A DNA stretch of 64,000 bases, from the NCBI GenBank assembly GCA_009760855.2, contig WPIO01000084.1, positions 1,515,001 through 1,579,000 on the forward strand. The letters are read 5' to 3'. A program made the translations under genes and the position numbers. A model generated the notes under the pieces. The model was not told the origin of the DNA, did no database searches, and saw only the letters and a program-made list of their open reading frames with translations. This document shows, in pieces, positions 24,334-36,478 of the stretch. This DNA is from Cristatella mucedo (lineage: Eukaryota > Bryozoa > Phylactolaemata > Cristatellidae). Each line of letters opens with the position of its first letter. Positions within the stretch are counted from its first letter, which is position 1.

Positions 24334-24769
24334 ATACGGGACGTACTGCGGTACGTAAATTAGTAATACCGCAGGGGTACAGGCTGGCGCCTCTAGGTGT
24401 GCGGGGAAAATAACCACTTGGAAGGAATATCTCAAGCACAAATAACCACTATATTTTATTTTTCCTATGACCGACGTCTCAATGGGCAAGGCTTCGCCGC
24501 TCCGACACATGATTGGTGAGATGTATAGATGAGGTGCTGAGTCCTGGGCTACGAAGCATATGCAGCCCCGCGTCATTCGATTCAGCAAAGCAGCTCAATT
24601 CTGTACTTGATTTGCCAGGTCTGGTCAGTTCAGGGCTAACAAGATCGCTTTGGGTCTCAGCCTTGAGGCTATGCTTTACTTTTACTTTGAAATGCAGGCC
24701 AGTGATAATCATCTCTGGAATACAGCCGCCACCAGAATTTCTTAGCGATTAATGTGTTAATAATATTAG

Positions 24770-24960
24770 CAATTGCATGAATCGTACATGTTCCAGCTTC
24801 GATGCTATTAAGATTGAGATACTCAAATACCAATGGGTCAGGTGAGAGAGGAACGTCCACCAGGGCAGCTGATTGAACTCATCTGACACATTTTTCTTAT
24901 AATGGTAACCTAAGTAACTTGGTAGTCTAATAATAATGAAACTCGTGGTTCTTATATTCA
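24770..24960 (-). mobile_element. Possible LINE endonuclease-region remnant
   Basis: Minus-strand frames around LNSIEAGTCTIHAIANIIN and SKLEHVRFMQLL resemble the segment after the GDFN motif. Weak. Confidence 0.3.
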
Positions 24961-24999
24961 AGTTAGTTCACACCTTTGTGACGGCTTCCTTTGCAATAC

Positions 25000-25085
25000 A
25001 TGTAAAGTGCCTAGAAAGAGATTGAGTTGTCTGAGGCGCTACATCAAATGCATTATTATTATAATTTTTGCTATTATTATTGCAG
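25000..25085 (+). mobile_element. LINE family 1 3' tail remnant
   Basis: GTAAAGTGCCTAGAAAGAGAT, TCTGAGGCGCTACATC and an ATT microsatellite. Confidence 0.7.
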
Positions 25086-25374
25086 TTCCCTTTATTCAGG
25101 ACTTTTGGCTCCAGAGGCGAAGATAGGGGTGGCAGAGGTGGCAGCTACCCCACTTGGCCTGGCGGGTGGGAGGCGAGTCTGACAGCCGGTCGGGCGGCCA
25201 GTGGCCGCGCTTGCCCGGCGGCTGGCTCCGTGGTGCTTGGCCAGGCTGCACGGCACCCGCAGGCGCTGCGGGGACGACGGGACCCTGGCGGGGGGGGGGA
25301 CGCCCCCAGACCCCAATTACAGGGGGGGGGGCTCCGCTCCAGACCCCCGTGCCACCCCGACGCTCCAATCCTGG

Positions 25375-25590
25375 CCTCGAGCCTCTCTCTGGCGTGTGCC
25401 CTTAATCGTCTGCAACCGGTGCAAAGCTCAGCGGTTCGTCTGGTCAATCGTCAACGTCGTAGCTGCCTCATCCGGCTACTTCTCTCTGCGTTTCACTGGC
25501 ACCCTATAAAGAATAGAATCGACTTTAGGGTCCTCACTCTGTCTAACAGGCCGGTTCATTCGCTCAAACCAGCCTTGACCAATTCGCTGG
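25375..25590 (+). mobile_element. LINE family 1 RT C-terminal fragment
   Basis: The frame reads LQPVQSSAVRLVNRQRRSCL, WHPIKNRIDFRVLTL and PVHSLKPALTN, matching the RLVCRERRSCHITPLL / LPVKQRIDFKVLSL blocks. It sits inside a long fortuitous open frame. Confidence 0.7.
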
Positions 25591-27840
25591 GAGATTCTTG
25601 CTGGCTGGCTGGCTGGCCTCAGAATGCGAGCCAGCTGCCGAGCAAATGGAACGGCAGGTGGCGCATGCACGCTGGCCCCCGTGGAAGGTCAGAGCGGCGA
25701 CTCGCACCTCCGCTTTTTATCTCCGCTTTCCGCTCGGCTGCGAGAGAAGAATCGAAGGTGTTTATCTTGATCTTATCGCGCACCGGGTGTCAGGTCAGCG
25801 TCGACGTTGCCGCCCTGCAAAAGGCCTTCCGAGGCGATCGCTGCCCACGCTGGCACAATTCGAGAGCAATGCGTAGGGTCAGTGGACATCGGACGAGGTG
25901 GCGGCGAAAGCGAGCTCACCGACCGAAGCAGACCGTACCCGACGGCGGTCTCGCGGTGAGGAGCTCTCGGGCACTCGGAGGGGAAGGGGCGAGTAAAGCG
26001 GGTCAAGCTCTCCGTGCTGCGTGGCTGTCATTGTGCATGGTGAACGGGCGAGAATTATTGCGAAGGTCAGATACGGGCCAGCGGTGGGGGGGGGGAGGGC
26101 GAAAAACCGGTCAGGTCATTCACACCGATGCCGGCGCAAACACCAACACCAGTCGCTTCTCGGAAGCTCGCTCGACAACGTGGAGAACGCGAGCTGTTCT
26201 CGGAAAGTTACTAAGCGGCGATTGCGACGTGAGGGCCGGCTCCCGCCGCCGCTGCCGCTCGCCTCGCGGTGGCTTCGGCTCTAGTTCGGCGGCGAAGCTC
26301 TTGGCTGAGTGCCAGCGCGCGAGCGCCGGAGGTCCTTCAGAGCGAGAGAGGGGTGGAGGAAAAGTAACGACCCGAAAGAATAACCAGAGCACGAATAGCG
26401 TTCATTTTCCGAATCGGAGGGGTCACAGCGGTGTCGAAACAGCGATTTCCGAGTATCTCACCGACGTCTCCACTAGCTTACGCCTGGAAGGTATTAGGGC
26501 CAATCGATCAGGCTTACGATTTCTCCCACCGCGTCGGTCGACGCTAGACGCGAGTTTCTTCCGGGTTTCAGTATGGTCGAGTCCTTGCGTGCGTCACGAA
26601 GTTGTACGCTCGCAAATCGCAGTCCCGGTACAGATGCTGCAATGCTGACCCAGGAAATGCAGGCGATTTTCGCGCTCAGTCTATTCCTTCCGGGTGGAGC
26701 CTTTCTCCCACAAGAGGTAGGCTACGCGCTTAGCCGACGCCGGCGCTCGGGGCGACTGAGTCGCGACTACGTTCGGCGGCATTCGCTGTGCGCAATGCCG
26801 GCCGGAAGCTCGATCGCAGAACGGTAAGCGGCAGCCGCCGGAGAAGAAACGACAGGTCACTCTGCTGGGTCCGACCCCGATGAGGCGCGGTGTGAGTAGC
26901 GGCCGCCCACCCTGGCAGGCTAGAGTCAGCGAAGCAGGGAACCTTCGTGAGGAGTCGGCGTGCAGCGCGCAGGTGCGGACGCTGGTGCGTGTGGATGACC
27001 GGCGAAAATACTAGAACTTCAGTAAGACTCGGACTTGACGTGGGCACGTCGGAGAGAAGTTATGCAAGATAGCGAACCGACCGCAGTACGCGGGCTAGAG
27101 CGAATGCGGGATAGACCGTCGGTCTGCATTTCGTGAGCAGCCAGACGGGACAACTTCAAGCGCATTAACGCAAGGGTGGACGATCACTAAAAGACTAAAA
27201 GAGGAGGCGTCGGGACCCGGCACTTGGGAGCGAAGAAACCGGAAGGAGATTCGGACGAAGACCAGGAAGCCACCGATATCTCCCGGTGAGAGGCGGCCGA
27301 ACGTGGTCCGATCGCTCGTGTAGGTCGCTCCGCCGGTCTGTCTCGCCGTTCCTTTTACCACCAATCAAAGGTCACGTGTTCGAAGTCCTCGACTACTGCG
27401 CCCTCAGCGAATTTGGGCGTGAAACTACGGATCTATCGTCCCCGATAATGAGGGCTGAGCTTGGCAACTGACGCTGCAGCAGAGACAGATTATGAATAGC
27501 TCTAGATAAGCAGCCTGAGCCGCGCGATCTTCGAAGTACGTAAATACTTTCTGGAAAAATGACGGAGATTATTTCCAACTCTACCGGATTCCTGACTCCA
27601 GACCTGGCTGGTGTATCAAGCAAGGAGCTGACCGGAAGAAGTCAGTCTATAGACAGATGCGGCTTGGAGTGAACGGCCCAGCTGGAGAGACAAACGAACC
27701 TGTTCGACGGTCGGCGAGTGGGTTATTACGCCGATTATTAGGCTGCCGTACGGTAGTAAGGAGTCTGGGAGTAGCCAGTAGTATCGGCTGTAATGTACAG
27801 ACGGAAGTCGTCTTGCCTGTTAAATGAGAGAGCAGAGAGA
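25591..27840. other. GC-rich intergenic region, no gene assigned
   Basis: High CpG, few stops, and several open frames. I could not support any as genes: no domain, and frames continue through clearly non-coding LINE debris. Confidence 0.4.
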
Positions 27841-27848
27841 GCGTAGAG

Positions 27849-28984
<1,136 letters not shown>

Positions 28985-29215
28985 ACTGCCCTTCAGTAAC
29001 CCCTAAACTACAGGCCTGCCTTCCCCGCTTATTTGCGAGCCCGTTAATCTTAAACCATTAGCCTACAGCTAAAACTATAAATCAACCTAACCACTTATTC
29101 TCGATACAACCTAAACCCTAAAATCTAGCTTATTCGCGAAGCCATAAATCTAAACAACAAACCTAAAGCAAAAACACTCAAAACCGCTTATTTGCGACGA
29201 ACCTAAAATCTACCA
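28985..29215. repeat. Degenerate G-poor tandem repeat
   Basis: CNCTTATTNGCGA-type cores recur near 29026, 29092, 29127 and 29185, separated by A/C/T-rich spacer with repeated CCTAAA. The + strand is strikingly poor in G outside the cores. Confidence 0.5.
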
Positions 29216-29429
29216 CTTTCCAACCGCCCTTCTGTCAGTCGTTCCAAAACCCTTTCCACATTGCGATACGCTTCAGATCTATGAGCACGGCTTCTGACTT
29301 TGAACGCGCATGATATAGCCGCGATAAGCCGAGGCTTATGAGTAGCACGATATATGAATTTGTATAGAACAGCATTATTGCACGACTTACTCTCGTGCTT
29401 CCGACTATGGCATATCCTTTCCAGCTGTC

Positions 29430-29660
29430 CTGAGGCGATAATTCCATTATACTCACTATCTCAACTGCTCTCCTGACTCAGCTATACTTCTCACTTTCTC
29501 TTTGGAGTGAGAGATGAAGCCCGTTGGCTACCGAATACGTACCGAAGGCCGCTTGGGCTTTAAAAAAAGCTCTGAGAAGTATATGAAAAAAACTCTCCTT
29601 CTTAACATCCGCATAGTCTTTGTGGATTTACAGACAGAGACACACATATACATACATACA
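29430..29660 (+). mobile_element. LINE family 2 3' end
   Basis: GAGATGAAGCCCGTTGGCTACC, GTACCGAAGGCCGCTTGGGC and CATAGTCTTTGTGGATTTACAGACAG, ending in an ACATACAT run. Confidence 0.65.
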
Positions 29661-30111
29661 TAGATACGACCCGGTCAGTGTACAAGGCGTGAGCTTGATC
29701 GCAGTCGCTTTCTTGAAGCAACTGTCTGCCGGTCGGTGAGTCATCTCCAGGAGTGTGAGCTGCTGTCAGCTTGTAAACGAGTCTGTCGGAGGTCACCACA
29801 CCACTGTACCGGCAGTAATACACATGCAATTCTTTGCTCTTTCGCTAGTTCGCTGTTGCTATTAGCGACACTTGTAGGATCTCATTTGCTGTGGGTGGTC
29901 ACTGTTTAGCGTATCGCGAGCGGTAGGTCTATAGCTCATCAGTGCTACCCTCCTCCACCATGGGTGTAGTTCGACATTTGTAAGGGGCTCAACATTGACC
30001 TTGCTTGGGCCGGCTAATCTAAGAGGAAGCTTAAGTCGTGTGCCATTTAGCTTAGTGGAGATAGCAGCAGCCTGATAGGTGTCTCCCTTGGCCCTAGCAA
30101 GGGCCGCGATA

Positions 30112-30285
30112 GCCCAGGAAGTAAGGTGCTCGCTCTTAACCCAGGAGGTAAGGTGCTTGCTCTTAAGATCTAGGTCGTAGGTTCGAATCCTACGGTGGCG
30201 ATTATTTATTGCCACCTGCAAGCGGTGGTGATAGCTTTTTAGGCTTTTCTATCACTATACAGATGAGGCTGTTCAATCAGCTAAT
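30112..30285 (+). mobile_element. SINE-B copy with duplicated A-box region
   Basis: Head with B box GGTTCGAATCC, then GCCACCTGCAAGCGGTGGTG and a tail ending in GAGGCTGTTCAATCAGCTAA. The segment GGTAAGGTGCTTGCTCTTAA is present twice in tandem (30115-30140 and 30142-30168), so there are two A-box candidates. Confidence 0.8.
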
Positions 30286-30289
30286 ATTT

Positions 30290-31680
30290 ATTTATTTTAC
30301 ACATTACATGCGTTTTGTCCCTACCCGACTAGTGAGGATCATGCAGACATAGCAATAGCAGCGGTACTGCATGCTGTCTCCGTGAAAAGCTGAACGTAGC
30401 GAAAAGATAGGGCATCGCCAGCTAAACCAGCCAGATTATGGCTGATAATCATTATTCGCAATTGTGTGATTATGATATAATCTATGGCCCAGGTGGCATA
30501 AAAGCCGGCGCCATGAGATAGGCAGTCATCAGTGATTCGAGACTCAGCATTGGCATTTGAGCTCTAGCCCGGAGAGCCGCTGGTGTACGTCATGGCCGCT
30601 GTTGAGCGCCCGTAACCCTCGGCTGCTGTCAAATAGATGTATACGTTCTGGATATGGCCTTGTTATGCTAAGGTATGAGCGCTCTTCATCGCTGCCGTGT
30701 TCCCGCTATTATCGGCATACCTGTGTGTATTGGTGCAGCACCTACAAGTCACTAGCCGTGCTACAAGGGCACCATGATTCCTCGAGCTTCGGCTGAGACT
30801 AGCACCGCTAGAAGCGCTGTGTTTTCGGTCTAGTTCTGTCCGGACGTGGAAGCCGCACACCATGTTTGTAACATCGGCTCTCTTCTGTTCCTTCCCCTCG
30901 ACGAGGCTAAGACCGACTACAGCCGAAATCGCCAACGATGCCTCGCCGATGCTAGACGCGTTAAATGCAACTTAAAAGGCTCAATTAAAGTCGTCGCTCC
31001 ACAGTCAGCAATCGGTGCCCCGAGCTCTGGCTGAGAGCAAAGCAGCATAAGCAGACAAACTAAGCCTAAAAAGCCGAGTTGAAATTTTGGCCCGTTGAGG
31101 TAACACCTGCAGACGTGCACTCCGGGGCTCACCATTTCTTGCCTGCATTCATTCCCTTCATTGTCGCGGAAGTGAAATCGCTAGCTTTGAAGAGGATATA
31201 TGACGAAAACCGAACTAAGTTTGGACAATTAGAAAACTTCTGACTGCCTGATCTCGATCAAGGCGGCGGCGTATCATGACAGTGTCAATACGGCGTTTCT
31301 CACGAGAGAGCTTATCTGATGCGTGCTGGTAAAGCAGCAATACAAAGATGAAAATCATCTACTTAGCTCATCGCAACAGTGGCAGTCGCGGCTACACTGC
31401 GAGGGCACTGGCAAAGAAGGAAGAAACGAGTGCCGGTGAGAAGCAACCTCGTTAGAAGTAGCAGCAATCGCAAGGTGGGCAGCTAAAGGCAGAACATTAC
31501 AGCAGCAGGGCAGCTGACGTAGGAATTCGACAATAAAATCGAGTCCAGTGGTCAACAAATCGCAGGCACGAACGTTCTGGAGGGGGCAGAGCTAAGGTGC
31601 TCCTGACAGGAACGGGGCACCAACTCTGTCCGATCTCCGATGACTCGGGTGGGACCAATGGCTGGAGAGAAAGTGGCTAG
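30290..31680. other. No gene seen; probable 3' UTR or flank of the CatSper-like gene
   Basis: Only short frames. On the minus strand an AATAAA lies at about 30286-30291, next to the SINE-B copy. It could end the transcript of the gene at 31681-63645. Confidence 0.25.
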
Positions 31681-32211
31681 CTAGCCCTGAGCCTCTTCGA
31701 AAAAGATGAAGCTCTCATTGTCCGAAGCGTCCGTTAAAAGCACGATGGTCTCCTGCTCTGCTGCTTTCTGCTGATCCGATGGCAGTACAGTAACGGCTTC
31801 AGGGTAGCCGTTCGGTGCTACGATCCGACTATGGGCACAGAGCATCAAGTCACTGCCCTCTTCGGCGGCAAGATCATAGCTTGACCCAACAGCAGTGCCC
31901 CCTGGGGCGGTGCGGCTATGGGTAGGTATGACGGCTGCCCCATCCTGGGCGGCGCTGATAGTGCTCGGAGATACAGCTGTGCCCTCTGGAGTGGCAGCAG
32001 GGGTACTGATTGGTAAGACCGCAGCACCGTCTAGGGCTGCTGCCCCGCTGCCGAGGGCGGGTTTGGCTTGGCCGCTTTTCTCGAGTTCGGCACAGCTGTT
32101 GACAGCCGGTGGAGGTGAGGGTGCGTCGCATTCGTTCGGGCATTCTTTAGCGAACTTCTCCTCGGGAACCACGGGCAGGTGGCCAGCCGATTTGTACACG
32201 GATAGTCTGTA
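31681..32211 (-). CDS. CatSper-like gene, terminal exon: cytoplasmic tail
   Basis: Acceptor CCGTCTTTGCAG, then 176 codons to TAG, phase 0 as required by the exon at 35141. It is rich in Ala, Pro, Gly, Thr and Ser with a degenerate repeat of the type DGAAV-P-n-GTAV, and ends in an acidic segment (TDASDNESFIFFEEAQG). No known domain. Linkage to the CatSper exons rests on phase and order, not homology. Confidence 0.5.
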   Translation of the reverse strand, partial: YRLSVYKSAGHLPVVPEEKFAKECPNECDAPSPPPAVNSCAELEKSGQAKPALGSGAAALDGAAVLPISTPAATPEGTAVSPSTISAAQDGAAVIPTHSRTAPGGTAVGSSYDLAAEEGSDLMLCAHSRIVAPNGYPEAVTVLPSDQQKAAEQETIVLLTDASDNESFIFFEEAQG

Positions 32212-35200
32212 CTGCAAAGACGGGTTGGGCAGCTCGTTTCTTCAAGCTCAGAACTGACTGGCCAACAAGGGCAACGAAGAATGCGGAACAGCAACGAAGA
32301 ACACGGGCTACGCGAGACTGAAAGCAGCATTTTTCACAAAGCCGAGAGCTAGCGACAGGTAGATGGGATGCACCGGTGGCATGCAGCATATCGGAGATCT
32401 TCTCTGACTCATAAGGAGCGCACTGTGAATCGCATAGGCTAGGAGAAAGTAGGCGAGCAACTGTGTCCAGTTACTACAGTGCCGAGCTAAGTTGCTGCTG
32501 CAGCTTCTTTGGCCCACCAGCATTGCAGTTGTCGTGCATACCTGCGGATTCGTTATGACGTCGTCTTGGAAGACGGAATGAATGGCTCCAATTGGCTCCT
32601 TAAGGTGGTCTAAAAGCACATGTAATACCGGTGAGAACTTTTGGACAATTACCACAAGGTATATTAGGTCTAAGTTTGCGGGAATTTTTTGGTTCGGTTC
32701 TGCTTATCACTTCGTTAAATTTATTGTATTATTATTATATTAAATTTATTGTATTATTATTATATTAAATTCATTGTATTATTATTAAATATATATTAAA
32801 TTTATTATAACTATATTAAATATATATAATAAATTGGAAAGGCTGACTCTCAAAATTGGCTCTGCCAGCACATCCCCTGTTGCATCAGCTCGAAATCTAG
32901 GTGTCATATTCCAAAGCGATCTCTCGTTAGACGACCATATCAGCTCCACAGTCAAATCTGCCTATTTTCAGCTCCATAACATTGCTAAAATTCGGGCTTG
33001 TTTGTTCTTTCGGCGGTGGCAGCGTTCGTTTGACACTCGAAGAGCAAGTATTGCCCTCGTTTCCCAAAGGGAATATGACTGCTGTCCGCTGGACCAATTC
33101 AGCTCAATAAGATTCCCTATAATGATAATGATGATGACATACCGATAGTGCCACCGCTGCCGTCCAAACGACTGGCGACAGTGAGCACAAGCAGCTTGAG
33201 CCGTCACCAGTAGCGCTGGTGTGACTTCCTCCCTCCAGTCGAAAGCAGCACATGCGTCTTGGGCAAGGAGCATACGAGAAGTCACCACCACGATTAGTTC
33301 TGCTCTGCTCGAACGAGCTCTTTAGAAGCCACCCGCTTTTCAGAATCCAGCAGTCTAGAAATACCTCGTACAAACCTTAAATTCTTTGGAGACCGTGCAT
33401 TTAGTTCATATGCTCCCAAAGCCTGGAACTCCCTCCCGACCTGCGTCAGAACATCCCCTGACCTGACCACATTTAAAAGGAACTTAAAGACACACCTATT
33501 TAGGACAGCCTATATTGGGTCCCTGTGATTCGTCCTTCATGTGCTTATGCGTGCTGACACTGTGCATGCTGCCACTAACCACATTTGCATGCTGACCCTG
33601 TGCATGTCACCCTTAACCATGTTATTCATTGTGTTTGCCTTTCAAGCATGATTCCACTTACCATTCAATTGCATTTCCCTTCGCAGCAAATGTAAAGCGC
33701 ATAGAAAGATATTAAGTTCTCTGAGGGCGCTTTATCAAGTGTATTATTATTATTATTATTATTTAGTGATTCTAGATAATAATAATATAGCAATAATTAA
33801 GAATACGTTTGATATAGCGCCCTCAGAGAACTCAGTCTCTTTCTAGGCACTTTACCTTTGCTGGAAAGAAGGCACGATCGAATGGTTATTGGTAGCATGC
33901 TCAATAAACAACAAGAATAACATGGTTAGGCGTGATATACACAGGGTCAGCAAGCAAGTATGGGTAGTGGCAGCATGCAGAGTGTCAGCATGCATAAGCA
34001 CATAAATGTAGAATCACAGGGACCCATTAGATGCTGTGATAAATAGATGCATTTTTAGTTTCTTTTTAAACGTGGTCAGGTCAGGAGATGTCGTGACGAA
34101 AGTCTGAAGTGAGTTCCAGGCGTTGGAAGCATATAGACTAAATGCACGGTCTCCAAAGGATTTGAGGTATATTAAACGGTTAGATTAGGTTGTTTTAAAA
34201 AGTGACCATTTAGGGGGTGTGCATTGTAGCAGTACATAAGGACTTCCAAGATTAAAGTTATGCTGCTCAACAGGTATATAGCTGGTCATTAAAATACAGT
34301 TCCTAAAGAAGTAGAGCATGCCTCTCTCAGGCAATCAGGATACAGGTTGATAAGTGTGATGTGTCTAACAGCATTGAGTTCAATCGGTTAGCTGCGTTTC
34401 AAAAACGGAAGTTGTAGTGCATCAGATTCGTCCTTCGGTGGGCAAATGGGCTTTGGATAAACAGAACCATATCTGCGAACTTAAATAGATCCGATGGCCC
34501 AAAAAAGGTCTGCTATGCCTGTTAATGCAGCTTCCGTTCGTTTTAGAGTTACATTTGCAGTACTTTGCATAACGGGTAGTGCAGCTAACAGTAGCCCTGA
34601 AAAGAATGAGCTAACGCCCTTGGACCCATAAACGTTGTCTATATTTCTTCTTGCCTTCCTTTTTCCAACTTCGGTTGCTATATCCAGCTGTCTCGGCCTC
34701 TCAAAGTGTTTCCTCAGCGTACTAATATCACTCCTGCTTATTGTATTTTAGGTTTAATATTGCAAAGAAGATTCAGTGATACCCAAACGTGCAATAACTC
34801 TTAGCGGATGGTTTAATTTTTCAAGTATGAAAGTTTCTTTCAACAGGGTCAGAGTGTTGCAGTCGAGCGCACGATCTAAGGCAACCAGTCGGAAGTTTTA
34901 CTTCTCACTTATCCAACAGAGTGCACTTCATTTCCCCAGATAAGACTGCTAGCTTTGGTCTCACGTTTTTCTTTGCCGAGTTGTAGACAGCACGCGACCG
35001 AGGACCGTCTCTAACCGTTGTGGCTGAAGGAGAAGAATGAGATACGACCACTCACCATGCTCAGAGATTGCCGAGAGCTTGCTTCGCGTATAGGCATCGT
35101 GAAAGCTTAGTCTTCGATCGAATGCATTGCCGGAACTCACGAATCCTTCAAACCTCACTGCCGTACTGGCAGCCCTCACTGCCGCTGCTGTGCTGGCAGC

Positions 35201-36438
35201 GGTGGCTTCTGAAGTATGAAGCACGACCGTTCGAGGGCTCGCCAGGACCGAGCATCGTGTCACTTCGCTTGAATGGCATGACGGGTTGCTTGACCAACCG
35301 TTCTGCAGCTCACGACGTGCGTGAAGTTCCACCCGGATGAACTTCTTTTCGTAATCTAAAACTAAGGGATCTATAACGCAAATGCTGAATAACTTGGCCC
35401 CTGGCTTCTGCTTCGTGCAGTCGGCCACTATCACAGCAGCAACGGACCAGGAGACCCATTCAAGGCGTCAGTTTCGCAGCTTTTTATTAGCTGCGGCAGC
35501 TCGCATGAACGATGAGACTTCTGCCAAATAGTTATCGCCTATAGCAAACGCTTCACCAACCTCAGGAATTGCACAGATGCCTCATGTCAAGAACTTATCC
35601 TTCATATTTGTCTCAATCTACCCACACATACGTAGATTTCGGCGTCTGGCTCCCGATGAGAGTCAGGCTTCAACTCAGAGCCAGGAGGGAACATGCGTAT
35701 TTTTTGTTAACCGATAAAGGGCCTGGACATTGGAGGAAGGCTCAATGAACAGCTCTAGATATCGGTGGTGCTTACCTCCCTCATGCACGTAGCCTTAAAG
35801 GAGACGACTTGTATATAATTCAGCTGGTCTCAGCAGTGCTGTTATTGAAAAGGGTCGGCATACAAGTGGCTTGTCGTAGTGGCTACACCTCCCTCATACT
35901 GGCGAAACCTACCAGGAAGCGGTGCAGGTACGATTGCTTCTAGCTTAATGTTCCCAGGGGATGCCTGAAACACCGACGGCGTCATGGTCTATAAAAAAAT
36001 TTAAAAAATATATAATTAATTTGTATAGCGCCCTAAGAGAACTTAATCTCTATTCAGGCGCTTCACATATGCCTCGGGGCTCGGGCCCACGACCTCAGCC
36101 ACAGACCTTGGTCGGAGCGAGCACATTAACAGTCCCTGTGCTTATTAAGTGACTCTCTCTGGCATAAGGAAGCATGTGACTTAGTCGGCTAGTTTGAAGC
36201 CAAACTTTGAGTAATACTGAAAAAAGAGGCATTCTGGTCGGCTTGCCAGCGAGTTACCTCCGGATCGTTCTTGGGAAGTAGAGAGGCTACAGGCTTCTCC
36301 AGTTTCGGAGGTAATGGGTTTAAGTCCGAATAGCAGTACAGTGTACTTCTGCTTATATTGTGCCAATATGCCGCTGGGGAGCTTAGCATTTTACACATCT
36401 ATATACAAATAAATATATAAATATATAAATATATACAA

Positions 36439-36478
<40 letters not shown>

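Noticed and set aside
25068-26648. 526-codon open frame on the + strand
   Set aside because: It contains a LINE RT fragment in the middle and otherwise reads arbitrary GC-rich sequence. Its length is explained by the low stop frequency at high GC.
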